In this document: piece after piece, positions 25,301 to 37,090 of the stretch | Position numbering within the stretch: position 1 is the first letter of the stretch | Layout of the letters: each line of letters opens with the position of its first letter | DNA from: Dirofilaria immitis | Taxonomy: Eukaryota > Nematoda > Chromadorea > Rhabditida > Onchocercidae | Reading direction: 5' to 3' | Assembly: GCA_024305405.1 (NCBI GenBank) | Contig: JAKNDB010000103.1 | Coordinates: 1,364,001-1,428,000, forward strand | Length of the DNA: 64,000 bases | Notes under the pieces: generated by a model | The model's input: only the letters and a program-made list of their open reading frames with translations | Told to the model about the DNA's origin: nothing | Database searches by the model: none | Program-made: the position numbers and the translations under genes

Positions 25301-26620
25301 ATAATAATGTAAGTTAAAGTGATAAACAAATGCTTATTGTTGTTGTAATATCATCCATTTAATGCTTGTTGTTATTACCATATCATCCTGTTAATATATT
25401 CTTCTTTTCAGCACGATACTATTAATTGCTGAAGCGAATACAACAGTAAGTTTAAATTTTCAATCGTTTAGTAACGATAGGATTTGTCACAGTATAAGTT
25501 TCATACTTTTGATAAGATAATGTTTAATATGTAAAAGCCTATTTTAAATTTTAGTTTGATGCAGAATGCTGTCCTCGTATTCTTGGAAGAAGAATTAAGA
25601 AAAGAAACAGTGATTTTTACTATGGAGTTGGTCTTAATTTTGATGCTGGTATTGGTTTTGGTATACAAGGGAACACAAAAACCTATTCGCCAAAAAAACA
25701 TACATATCCTACATATCATTTTCATTATCTACCTTATTTCTATGGTTTCCCATATTATGGTAGATACTTTGGAAGTAGTAGAGACTGCTGGTACGGAAGA
25801 ACTGATGGATATTACGGAAGACCGTACTACTACTATTTTAACTATCAACCTCAAAATTTTTGCTTTGGTTATCCTTATTATTATCAATATAATTATCCTT
25901 ATTACTATAATTTATATCATCGTTGACTACTATACTTTATATACTACGAAGATTGAAACTTTTAAAAATAAAGCAAAATTTCGTTTTGCTGTTGTATTCC
26001 TAGATGAAATTCACTATACCTTTGAATAGGTTTGCACTGAAAAAGATTTTTTGATATATTAAAAAGCTAAATTGCTGTAAACGTTATCATTATAAAAGTC
26101 TTTTGTAGCTCATCATAGATTATGATATCCAAACTAATCACTAATCATGGATTGAAATAAAATATCAAAAATAATATCCTAGCCAATTTTTAAGAGATTT
26201 ATTCGTTAAATAATTGCAGTGTTTGGTAACTAAATATAAACCCAAACATCAGAAATTGTTTCGTAACTCTTTATATTTCTAACAGAATATACTTCATGAA
26301 ATGCTCATTAAAATTTGATACTAAAAACTTTTAGTTTTAACAGCAGAGAAGACTCTGAATGTGTGTACTGATCAAATCTGTTATTATCGGCTGTGTTATT
26401 ACTGATTTTATGCAATCAAGGTGCTATTGTTCATGTTTCGATTACAATTAAATTGATATAACTGATAGTTTAATCAACAAGCTAAATGAAATGGATTATT
26501 AAAACAATGATCAAGAATATGCAAAAAATCGGTTATATGATGAAGTACAATGAAGAGGGTAGGAAAAAGTCATTTCAAGATAGCTTCTTTGAAAATTTGA
26601 AGAAAACGAATAATCGATGA
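22380..26620. repeat. Segmental duplication, copy 1
   Basis: Diverged colinear similarity with about 27540-30530, visible in several places. Examples are 22430-22560 against 27570-27710 (both with AATTTTTAAAG then TTTTGTCCTTCAAA), 22690-22990 against 27790-28080, and 26530-26630 against 30420-30510. It carries the Tyr-rich gene at 25262-25926. Apart from that gene, the ORFs in this stretch (23.2-24.2 kb) have no support. Boundaries are approximate. Confidence 0.7.
25262..25926 (+). CDS. Secreted Tyr/Gly-rich protein, copy 1
   Basis: Exons 25262-25308, 25412-25445 and 25555-25926 join in phase to a 150-residue protein. A TTTTCAG acceptor 18 bases before the ATG suggests trans-splicing. Residues 1-24 form a signal peptide (KYLIIPIITILLIAEA). 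Next comes DAECCPRILGRRIKKR, where the dibasic end could be a processing site, then Gly/Asp-rich GVGLNFDAGIGFGI and a long Tyr/Pro/Gly tail (YLPYFYGFPYYGRYFG, YYGRPYYYYFNYQPQ, YPYYYQYNYPYYYNLYHR). The composition is typical of secreted, possibly tyrosine-crosslinked structural proteins such as cuticle or eggshell components (inference). The longer overlapping frame at 25556-26029 is a shadow. Its tandem paralogue lies at about 29.5-29.9 kb. Confidence 0.8.
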
Positions 26621-27086
26621 AGAGAAAGTTGAATGACCTCATTTCACCTTGACTTCATTTGAAATTTGGCAAATTTTTTCGCCTTGATTTTAATTGAAAT
26701 ATGGTATACAAGTAATTTTATCGAAGAAAGCACAAAGTTTGAAATCTGAAATCGACGTATGAAGAAAAGCAGCCAATAATTGTCTTTGCATTCATTGTCT
26801 CCTAGATGAAAAACTGGAATCAGAATTAACTGAAATTACTCATAGTTAGATTTTGTAAATTGTTTCAGCTATTGAGCTAAGGCTATGAAAGTTATGAAAT
26901 CATCATTAAAGAACTATTTTCAAAATCAAAAAAATTTTGATGCTATAATAATTATTGACATATTGCTAACATTTAATAAAATTTCATTCATCTATTTATA
27001 TTTTTCGCTTATTTTTTTGAAAAATGACAAAGTCATTTTATTTCTTAATATATTTTATCGTATTTAAGCATTTTTATAAGCAAGTA

Positions 27087-27232
27087 AAACTATTATTATT
27101 TCATTTAATACACATCGGAGAATTTTTTTGTCTACTTTTTTTATTTCTTATCCTAAATATTGATAATGAAAATGAAAAAATTTATTCAACTATTATTATT
27201 TCATTTAATACACATCGGAGAATTTTTTTTTT
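27087..27232. repeat. Direct repeat, ~42 bases, spaced 100 bases
   Basis: ACTATTATTATTTCATTTAA… continuing through CACATCGGAGAATTTTTTT occurs at 27089-27129 and again at 27189-27230. This is a local 100-base tandem duplication whose spacer has diverged. Confidence 0.85.
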
Positions 27233-27299
27233 TGTTGAAATGTTGAATAAATTTTTACAGTAATGTTGTAGTGACTCAAGATCAATATCCAATTATTAG

Positions 27300-27427
27300 A
27301 AAAGTCTATGTACTTCCAAGAGTGCAAAGTAATCGAAATGAAATTAATGCAAGCAGCAGAAATTAAATGATGGATATGATTACTAAAATGATATTAAATT
27401 TACACTCTTGGAAGTACATAGACTTTT
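27300..27427. repeat. Perfect 25-base inverted repeat with a 78-base loop
   Basis: Arms 27300-27324 and 27403-27427 are exact reverse complements (core GTCTATGTACTTCCAAGAGT). As RNA this could form a long-stemmed hairpin. The arms are much less AT-rich than their surroundings. It lies at the junction between the two segmental-duplication copies. Confidence 0.85.
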
Positions 27428-27539
27428 TCAAACAATTAGCTTTTTTATCTGTTAATGCTTAATGATTAATATTAGTGCCAACCATCTTCAACGCACACTC
27501 TTAATTTGATAATCAAGTTTCAATAAACAAACAATTGTC

Positions 27540-30530
27540 TGAATTTCGTAGCTGGTGATATGGCTACTTCAAATTTTAGGTCGTTATCGAGAGTTGTGAA
27601 TAAAAAATCAAGCGCAAATGATATAAAAAACAACTTGCAATAATTGGAAATTTGAAAGGTTTTTCAAAAAACCGGTGAATTTTTAAAGTTTTTTGATTCT
27701 TTGTTTTGTCCTTCAAAGGAGATATATACCATTATTTATCAAAGAAAAGAGATGTAGAACATGCTGAAAAAATAATCAGCATTTCTTTTTCTCGCAAATA
27801 TTTGTCATACTTTTTCCAGTATTGTAAGTTGTTTTATAACTTCTTACGCCTATTTGCTTTAGCTTTTTCTGAAATATAAAAGTTCATCTCAACCCATTAT
27901 TTAATGCGAATTGCGTCTATTCAAAGACTGAAACTTTGATATAATGCCTTATTGAATTTAATAATTAATCTCCTCAAATGCATTTTCAGCGTGTGAATTT
28001 TTATAATTTTTCTTATTTAAGGATTACAGTTGTTCCGCTTTCCTAAAATTAAACAGTTCCACCGATAAAAACCAATTTTACATTTCGGTTAGTGCCTTAT
28101 ATAAACGCCCAATTTAATTCCTTCACAATTCATATGGAGAGTTCAGTTGTTTAATTTTTTCTCATGAATCAAAAATCAATGATATCGATGAAAATGCCAA
28201 TCACAACATTTCAGCTGATAATTTCACAACAATTTAATTATACAAATTAGCAGGAATTGATAACTGATTCAGATTATTTCCTAAAATGCCTATTTCTTCT
28301 ATTTAGATAATTTAATTGTACTTTTGTAATTTATATCAAAATGTTAATCAATTTTTTTAATCCATTTCACCTATATCATCCAGTAGAACTTTCAGAATTT
28401 TACGACAAACAGAAATTTTCAGGGATATCTTTGATAACTCTAGATAAAAAATGAGAATCATATCATGTTCTAAGGAAAACTAGTGCTCTTTTGGGATTAT
28501 ATCCGGTCAAATGAATTATATCTTTGTCCGGAACACAAAATAAGAATCGCAAACTTAAGATGTAAATTAGGTCATTCCTCATTTTTATGCAATTACCACT
28601 TTTATTTTGAAGTTCCAAAAGTGAAATCTTGTGTAACGAATTGAAAATTTTCAAATTCTGCTATTATTTAAAATACATCATTGAAGAAAAGAAAAAGTGA
28701 ATCGGGATTCAAAAGGATTCATACCTTTAAAAATTAGCGACTGAGGGCTTGAAACTTCTCTTACCGTTTTTTAAAAAGATGCCTTGAAAATATGACTAAA
28801 ATTGAGAAACTAAGTAAAAAAAATGACGAAATATATATTTAGTAAAGAAAGAAGCCGTCTATCAGCTAAAAATGCTAGACTTCGTTAGAGCTATCTCAAA
28901 AAATATGGAACACTAGAATTATTCACTTACTCTTCAATTCATAATATCGTGGTTCAAAAAATGTTATGTTTTTGCTAAAAGAACTTGAAAAAGTCAAAAA
29001 TAAAATTTCACAAGTTGATAATAAATGTTAGATAGATTATTGATTTGTTTCTGATATGATAAGCGATATATATTAAAGATAGAAAATAAAATTTTCAAAA
29101 AGTATTATTATAAGTATAGGATGGAAAAGAAGATGGAATCAATTTAATAATTAATTATTATAACAATAAAAGAAGAAAAACGGTATTTACTTATTTATTC
29201 GATTAGTGCAATTTAATCCGAAAGGAGAATATGTGGTTGACAAAAAAGTCAAATAGAAGAGGAACAATTCCTGTTGTAATTACAATCAGTGATATTTGCA
29301 TACGATAAGAAAGGACATTATATTTAATTACTGTATTGATTAGTATACCATCTTGCGTTTTTATGAGTCTACAATGGAATGTTTGCCTTCCGGAAAGACA
29401 ATCCAGAATATTTTATTTTGCTTGTTCAATTTACCTTAGTTATATTGTTTTCTTTGTCGTTAACCATTCAAATTAGCCATGCAAAACTTTGTAAGCTGTA
29501 TACTTTTGATTTATAATGTTTAATGTATCATATGCTGTAAAAGCTTTTTTAAAATTCAGTCATTGATTGCTAATGCGAAATGCTATCCTGGTATTACTCG
29601 CAGAAGAGTTAAAAGGACATTTGATTTGGATTTCTCATTTTGTGCAAGTTCTGGAGCTAGTATTCTTGGCACACTTGGTACAATTGGTGCATTTGTGCAG
29701 CTGATATAATTGGTGCTGGTCTTGGCCTCGGTGCTGGTTTACTTTTCGGTGGAAAAGGCAGTAGGAAGGAGAAAACCACAGAATTATTCTCATATCATAA
29801 TTTTTACAGTCATTATGGAAGCGTTTGTCCATATCCTGCATCCATAGGAAGTAGCAGGCATGGATACTATGATATATCATACTATTACTAACAAAGTCCT
29901 TATCAGTCTCCTTGCACTAATTATCCTTCTAATCCGAATTGTTTCTCCAGTTATAATTATCCTGTTCACATTAATTCATATTATCATTAACCACTATATT
30001 TTCTTTTACTATGAGTGTTGGAAATTTTTAAAGATTATACAAATATGCAACATAGATAAAATATTGAAATATTTTGATAACTCAGTGATTAAAAAGTAAC
30101 AATTATCTTGAAATATCATATCTCTACCTCTAGAAGAATACACTTTGCGAAATAGTTATCAAAAATGTTCTGATTACATTAAGCACATTAGTATTAATAG
30201 CAGAATAAAATTTCGAAAAATTATATTCTTAAAATATTTTGAGAAATGATAAAATATGCATTTATCACTATCGACAGTCATTTTTACTTTTATCAAACTT
30301 TTACCAGATGTTACTTCTCACATATTAATCCTAATTAAATGATTTAATTAATAACTTAGTCAATACATAAATGGTATAAGTTCTTGAAAGAATGATTAGC
30401 GGGTCGTGAAAAATGGATTGTTATAGCTGAAATAAGCAAGGAAGAGGATGGACAAAAGCCAATTTAAGGTGAAAAATAGAAGAAACAAATAATCGCGAGA
30501 AAAAAAGTTGCAGATGTATATCTTGCATTT
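27540..30530. repeat. Segmental duplication, copy 2
   Basis: Diverged tandem copy of about 22.4-26.6 kb, in the same orientation, carrying the second Tyr-rich gene copy. It has many small indels relative to copy 1. No other gene is supported inside it. Confidence 0.7.
29559..29893 (+). CDS. Secreted Gly/Tyr-rich protein, copy 2 (frame interrupted)
   Basis: The main exon follows a TTAAAATTCAG acceptor and encodes NAKCYPGITRRRVKR, matching AECCPRILGRRIKKR of copy 1. Then come a Gly-rich hydrophobic part (ASILGTLGTIGAFV; after a one-base shift near 29695, ADIIGAGLGLGAGLLFGG) and a shorter Tyr tail (SYHNFYSHYGSVCPYP, GYYDISYYY) ending TAA at 29891-29893. Beyond the stop the frame still reads Tyr/Pro/Ser-rich (QSPYQSPCTNYPSNPN), as if the tail was once longer. 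An upstream exon with signal-peptide character (VILFSLSLTIQISHA, about 29440-29493) ends in a GTAAGC donor, but its phase does not fit, so the full model is unresolved. It may be a diverging functional copy with a sequencing gap, or a pseudogene. Confidence 0.55.
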
Positions 30531-30901
30531 CAATTAAAATACGAATTGTACCGATGAAAAGAAACAACTTATGATGATTTGTTCTGCTATCATCTGTTTC
30601 CTCGATATAAATTCGGAATCGGAATCAATGAAGCATCATACTTAACAACAAGAAATTACTTAACGTGCAATCATGCTGTTTGGAAAAAGTTTCTATTTGC
30701 ATTTAATTTGTAATGGGTTTAATGTATGTATTGTACTGGATATAATATCAAATATCAAAGTTGGAATGAGAATCAAAGTTTATGATTCCAATAAATTAAC
30801 AAAAGCCTGTATTCGTCTTCTGCGATATAACAGACTACATCGTATTCATATAATATTAAAAACTGAAAGTAGTAGAGTATAAGTTATAAACAATCATTTG
30901 A

Positions 30902-31851
30902 ATGCTCACTACATTGTCGTACATTTCTTTATTATTATCGTACTTTTTCGTTCCAATGCTGCTGTTTTGCATCGGCGCAGCGACTAATCCACTTGAACTG
31001 TGCATCTTGGTGAAGTGTTGTTAGTACTGTTGAATTATCGAATTGTAACTTCTACTGTAATTGAATTGAAACTCGATCAATCAGTACTTCAGATGACCCG
31101 GAAAACTTCTGTTTGTTTGTATGGATAATCCGCAATATTGATAGCAGGTGATGGCTTACAACATTTCTTGGTTTAGTTATCAGGATAAAAGATAAGAGCT
31201 AGATAATACTTAAATATTTCAAATAATTACACAAGGACAAGCTTTATTAACAAAATACTGGAATATGATTTACTTTTCTGAGAAATATTACAAATTTCTA
31301 TCGTGCAAAATATATTTCATCACATTTATACTACAAAATATTGTGGTTTTACCAAAGTATAAACAGAATTCTTTGTGAGAGGTTTTTTGTTATTTGCTAC
31401 AAATAATTCAGTAAAAGATTTATGACTGATTGCCGAAGGATATAATACCAGTAGACATTATAAAGAATTATTAAATAATACAGTATTAGTGTCAATCTCA
31501 AGAATCGGATAAACCGCTATTGATTAGCAAATATATTTCTGTCTTTTTATCGATATGATCGTTGCCTTCTATAAACAGCATCATTATTCATTTCTTTTTT
31601 CATTCACATTTTTTTGATAATTTTTAATAAAGATTATTTTTTGCATTTATTATAATAGCTCTTTGATTTATTTGTAAAATTTATTTCTCATATTTTTACA
31701 AAAAGTAAAATGAAAAATTTATATTTCTGTAGGATACAAATATAAAAAGGAAGCTAAATTGTGTCGATGTTTATTCACTTATTTGCCAAATGATACAAGA
31801 AATATTGTTGATCGTTTATACATTACTTCAGTTCTACAAGAAGCCAAATGA
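30902..31851 (+). CDS. Candidate small secreted protein, three exons
   Basis: Exon 30902-31009 starts at ATG and encodes a strongly hydrophobic leader (MLTTLSYISLLLSYFFVPML then LFCIGAATNPLELCIL) ending at a GTGAAG donor. A 28-base exon at 31148-31175 (VMAYNISWF) and a terminal exon at 31733-31851 (YKYKKEAKLCRCLFTYLPND, then TRNIVDRLYITSVLQEAK and TGA) have compatible phases (0, then 1). The terminal exon has the best coding appearance and a good TTTCTGTAG acceptor. The middle exon is the weakest link. The mature protein would be short, with a few Cys. No family is recognised. Confidence 0.4.
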
Positions 31852-32212
31852 TGTGCAAAGAAATAGAATTCGAAAATGCCGATATTTGTATTTACTGGAA
31901 CTAATTATTTCCCACTAAATCTAATCCGTTCTGCCGCAAAAGTAAGTAAATCAATTCAGATAATAATTCCTTTCCTGCAGTAATTTCAAATCTCAACCGA
32001 ATTTTACAAATTTATATATGCAATTTCCAATTTTTCATTTTATTCTCTTAATACCGCAGTAGAGAATATATTTTTAAGCTGCTAATATTGAAACGAAAAA
32101 CATTTGTATATCTTTTAAAGCTTACTATCATCATCTATAAATTCACTGAAATCAAAGAAAGAAATTATGAAATGTTGCGTTCTTCTTATTCTACGCAATA
32201 ACAATGAAATTT

Positions 32213-32698
32213 TTAGTTGCTATGTACGAAGAAAAGCTGATTTAATATTATAGTCCGTGACAACTGTCTCATTCTTGAACCGAATTTTTGAACCCAAATT
32301 TCCATGAAAAGATCATAGTCACTGCTTGGTTCTCTATTACCGTCGTAACTTTCTGAATCCAAGCCAGAAATTATTACGGCTCAGCAAATCGATGTGATAC
32401 ACGGAAAACTGATCTTGTAAAGTAACACAATAAATGTAAATAGTTAAAAAAAGGGATAACGATTACATTCATTAGAGCAGAATGTCGGCGGATCAATCGT
32501 GGAGGTCACTGTGAGGTTATGAGATAAGTACATATTCGCATAAAATATAATTTATCATTTAATGATTAATAAGAATATCGACTGCAAATTTAATGCGTTT
32601 ATTATTTGTTTCATCTTGTGGATTATACCGAGAATTATTATAATTGTAATGCTATGGAATAGTGTAATTACTGCAACTGTCCCAGATTCATTGAACAT
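32213..32698 (-). CDS. Candidate secreted peptide precursor, three exons
   Basis: Exons 32629-32698, 32467-32508 and 32213-32379 on the minus strand join with phases 1 and 1. Exon 1 from ATG at 32696-32698 is a hydrophobic leader (AVITLFHSITIIIIL); another in-frame ATG exists further upstream. Exon 2 gives TSTIDPPTFCSNE. Exon 3 gives SVIISGLDSESYDGNREPSS, then DYDLFMEIWVQKFGSRMRQL, and ends FFVHSN and stop. Charged, soluble composition after a leader suggests a secreted peptide or neuropeptide-type precursor, but no amidation-dibasic repeats are seen and no family is recognised. Support rests on three phase-compatible splice junctions and a composition unlike the surrounding AT-rich DNA. Confidence 0.45.
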
Positions 32699-32776
32699 AT
32701 GTGAATTTGTGAAATCATGATAGGGCATATATTGAAGACTAGAAAAGATGTATTCTCTTGTATCAATCAAGTTCAA

Positions 32777-34838
32777 TAAACACTAATTAAATATTGAAAT
32801 AATGTGGATATTTCAGTTATTAAAATTAAATAGAATAATAAATGGAAAAAAAAGAAATCAAACAAGAAAAGTTTTAACACGAATAATCAAACCAATTTCA
32901 ATATTGAAAGAATTCGATAAATTTTAAATTAGATAGTCATTCAAGTTAAAATTATTTAAGTTAAAAATTTGAAAGAAGATAAAAAATATAAGAAAGATCG
33001 AAATTATACCGAGGATCGAAGACTACTGTGATACTTTTAATTTTAACTTGATCCTGAAAGCCTTCGAATTGTTGATAACAAATATTAGTAAAAAATTACT
33101 TTCCATAAATAATTCAACAAAATATTAGAAACGTTGATTATACATGCCATGCAAATACCAATAATATTTTTCTTGTTGAATATTTCAGGTTCAGTCAAGT
33201 TATGCTTAATTATTTCAATGCTCAACTAAGAAAGTGATTCAGATGAGGAAAACAAAAAAGAAAAAACGAAAACAAATACGCTTCCTAATTTATCCATCCG
33301 CATTCGTATCGTTAAAAAAATGGAAGAATTGAAGTAATTTTAACACAAATATGTTCAATTAATCAAAGCAATATATTGCATAATATTTGCTATATGATTC
33401 ATCACTTATATATACAAATTAATGTTACGATATCTAATGCTCATCCTTGTTTATGATACGAAACTTATGTATAATTTGGAAATGTTGTAAAAGGCTTTTA
33501 TCAATTAATTTTATAGATTATTAACGATTAGAACTCTCCAATGATTGCTCGTTCAGTCCAAACTGTAATTTATTACATTCATCATTTTAATGCGACTATT
33601 GGGTCATTTGTTACGGACCTGGATTATTCGATTTCTGAAATTGATTCGCCTATTATTAATAATATTCCTATAATATTTATTGTTATTAAATTTTTGGTAA
33701 TCAATGAAAACTTTTAATCAAATTATTTCTTTATAGCAAATAGAAGTAACGTATGTATGTTCAACAAATTAAAGTAACGCCAGTTTTAGCAAAAAATTTG
33801 ATATAAAATAAAAATTATGCATTTTAACTCCTTAAGAAAAGTTCATATATTAAACATTTCAGTTAATAATTATAGTATGAGTTTAATAATGATGACAGTA
33901 ATTTTTTTCGAATGTTTCTATTATCATTTATTCGAAATTTAAATCGATTAAAAGTGCTCATGTAATTAAGAAAATAACTGAAATCACTAAATATAAAATC
34001 AATAATTATTGCAACCTGAGAAAAAATATGTTCTTATCATTTATATCATGCGTAGTTGTCATTTATAGCGAATGATCCCTATCTGAATTTTATTCTTCAA
34101 ATAGTATTCATTTCTTGGTTTTCCCATCATTATATATATATAGTTTTGAGAGAATTTGTATTGTAATTTATCATAATAAAATGATTTCAATAAAGTTTAA
34201 TCAAACTGATTCAAAAATTTATAGGAAAAGTAATTGATTTTATAACTGCAATTGTAGAGAAATTAAATTATTGAAAAAATCACTTCAATTTAATTTCCGA
34301 AGTAACAAATATTATTATTTGGAATATAATGAATTTATAAAGGTTGATGGTTCCAAATTCCTTTCGTTATTTATTTTCAATGCTCATATATATTGAGGAA
34401 AAAAAGATATCCATAACTTATGCACATGTATATTACTTCGCTTACAAGTCTATAAATCAATTAGAACTTTATGTCATTTTCCAAATATTATTCTAAAGTT
34501 ATTTTATGAATATTTATACTCGATCATTCTTTAATGTATTAATTATCATGCTATATCATTTTTGGAAAAGGTTACGTTTCAAATTATGAATGATTTTTCT
34601 TTATTTTGAAATAATTTTTGTCAGGAATTAGGCAAAAATCCAAAGAATACAAGTTGTAAATACAATAAAAAAAAAATTATCCATCATATTAGCTTGCTAA
34701 AATCTTCATCTCTCTTGATTTCAATTTCAGTGAAATACAACTTTTCTACAAATTTATGATTATAAACAGTCTACTATGTTCTAAGTTCATTATTACACAT
34801 CCACATTTCTAATCTTTACGTATTCTTCAGTCAGGAAA
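32777..34838. other. AT-rich spacer
   Basis: No gene, repeat family or RNA gene was recognised. It separates the minus-strand peptide candidate from the possible plus-strand microgene at 34.8 kb. Confidence 0.4.
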
Positions 34839-35059
34839 ATGACGAGAAAACAAATTCGAGAACATAGTATTACTGTAAGTAATTATAAAATTGCAATGTC
34901 ATTGTAAGTTTGGTTGTTGCAATTTAATAATATAATATTGACGGTTTTAAGGAATTTTCTAAATTTCAATTTTAATAGATTTTCTATGCATTCTTTTTGT
35001 ACTCATCGAAATATGCTAGAAGTGATTACACAATTAAAAAGCAAATTTTGTATCTTTAG
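34839..35059 (+). CDS. Possible two-exon microprotein
   Basis: ATG at 34839 lies 8 bases after a TTCTTCAG acceptor (trans-splice type). The 12-codon exon MTRKQIREHSIT ends at a perfect GTAAGT donor (34839-34874). A phase-0 exon at 34979-35059 after TTTTAATAG reads IFYAFFLYSSKYARSDYTIK and KQILYL, then stop. The total of 38 residues is very short and could arise by chance. An alternative overlapping frame (34914-35129) exists. Confidence 0.2.
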
Positions 35060-35429
35060 ATTTGTTTATGAACAGTTAGCATTGATTGTTTTATCAGTTG
35101 GAAATTACTCGTTTTTAATTACTTATTAAATTTTCATTAAAAGATAAGAGGGAAAATCTGAAGCTACGTTAAAGAAAGAAATATAGTATTGTTTTCTGTT
35201 GAATGGAAAACTTTACTGCACTTTATCAAAAAGCGTATCAGATACATATTGCCTTAGTGAGATTATATAGTTATTTATATGATTCTCAAAAGAACCAATA
35301 AAAATCAGTATTCTTAATTTTTTAGATTTTACTCCTATTTTATAATTTGCCTACCAAAAAGTTGATCGCATAATTATTATCATGCAACATTGTCGTAACT
35401 GGTTAACCATTATTTTTCCTTTTATTAGG

Positions 35430-37090
35430 AATGCTATTTGTTATTCTAATAAAACTTTAGATTTAGAAATTTCAATAAAGTTGAATGAGTAGCATAAAAA
35501 TATAAAGATTATGAACTTTTCTATTAATGAAAATTGTCTTTTAATTATTAATTGGGTTTTAATTAGAAAAGAAAGAAAAATTCAGTTATTACGTAATATA
35601 ATAGATTTTATTTTTTATTGAAATAAAAAGTTTTATCGCAGTTTATCATAAAGTGAATCAAATAAATATTATGTTTATTAATATTACAGTAACATTCATA
35701 AATAAATTGTGTAAATTATTCAATTATAATAATTAGCAAACAAAAATTTGAATAAAATTATTTCTTTGGAAGATTTGGACAATACCACGAAGATTTTCGT
35801 GCACAATATGCATAATTTCGGATTTGACTTACTGGACCAAGTACAGTCATCCGTTCAATAATGCATGCACTTAAAAGCGGGTCGCAATGACATCCTTTAT
35901 CACTGAATAAAATTTGATAAATTATGATATTTAATTTTGAATAAAAACACTAGTATTAGTTATGATAAATAAGTGATCAAAGTTATCTAATTAATTATTT
36001 GATTAAATGATTCAGTTAGAAGCGATCACAAAGATTTTGAGCAAAAGAAATTTATAGGATAATGAAAATTATTCTTTTCTTTATAATCGAAAAAGAAAGG
36101 ATTAATGCTTCATAAATTTTTTTAGTGAAAAAATCCCATTCTTATCGAATTATTTTAAAAGCCATGGCGACTTGCGAAAAAATTTTTCGGATTTCTGTTT
36201 AAATTTTAATATTGCATTAACTAACGTCCAATTCTGATTATTGGCCAAACGACACCAATAAATTGGCTCTCGCATATCGTAGCAGTCAGAATGAGAAGCG
36301 CAAAGTTTTTGTCTGAAATGAATATTTAAAATTTTTAGAACGCTATGAAGTTTTAAATAAAACCGAGAAGGCGTATATTGTATTTTAACTACAATTCCTA
36401 TCAAGCTTAAATATGATGCAAAATGTACTTACATCCCATCAGTGTTTATGAAAGTTGCTCCATAATAATTTCTCGGCATTTCATTATCAGGACTGATTGT
36501 ACCATCCTACAAAATTTTACGCTGTTAGTATAAAATAAGTTTCATTTTTTCTTAAAATTTTCTTTCTGCTGAAGAAAACTTTTATATATTAATACGCTTT
36601 TGCGAAGATTTATGGTTTTTACTTGTAAAAGATAAAATTTTATACGAAAATGTCACATCGCTTGAATAATTCTTTTTATAAATTACACAATTTCAAAAAT
36701 CAATCAATACTGCTATATTTTAATGCAACTCACCAAATTCAATATTTGCAATGTTGCAATCCGAAAATATAAGCTAAATAGGAATAGAAGTTGAATTAAA
36801 ATCTTCATAGAACTGTAATTTATTTTCAATAATTAATATTAATTTTTTGTCTATTGAAGAAAACGTTCACATAATCAAAATTCTCTTTTATGATAATAAT
36901 ATCCGATTTAAATATTTGTTTATCTGCTATATTTTTCATACTATTATGAAAAAATGAACTTTACAAACTCTTCGTTTTCATTTTTTTACTTTTATACTAT
37001 TTTCATCTTATAATACTTAAAATTGTAAATAAATTATGCGATTTCGATGTGATTAGTAAGATAAATGAAGACATATTTTTCATTCAACAT
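35430..37090 (-). repeat. Left arm of a large inverted duplication (gene A)
   Basis: Reverse-complement similarity to about 39080-40700 covers the whole of gene A, its upstream region to about 37090 and its downstream region to about 35430. Similarity varies along the arm and is highest over exon 3 and intron 3. Boundaries are approximate. Confidence 0.8.
35758..36808 (-). CDS. Secreted Cys-rich protein, paralogue A
   Basis: Four exons: 36734-36808 (75 bases), 36433-36506 (74), 36226-36312 (87), 35758-35902 (145), giving 126 residues. A TTACAG acceptor precedes the ATG by four bases. The signal peptide is MKILIQLLFLFSLYFRIATL. Exon 2 reads NYYGATFINTDG. Exon 3 reads LCASHSDCYDMREPIYWCRL and NNQNWT. 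Exon 4 reads DKGCHCDPLLSACIIERM and ends YAYCARKSSWYCPNLPKK. The Cys pattern (C-x5-C-x9-C, then GCHCD, C, C, WYC) suggests a disulphide-stabilised extracellular domain. No named family is recognised. Paralogues B (39332-40361, opposite strand) and C (about 44.3-46.1 kb) share exon sizes and motifs. The ORF running past exon 3 (to 36150) is intron read-through. Confidence 0.82.

Noticed and set aside
25556..26029. 157-codon hydrophobic ORF
   Set aside because: Shadow frame of the Tyr-rich exon. The other frame has a signal peptide, spliced exons and a paralogue.
36150..36404. 84-codon and 63-codon ORFs repeated at 39779-39970
   Set aside because: They are exon 3 of genes A and B read through the GTTAGT donor into intron 3. 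The true continuation is the GCHCD exon.
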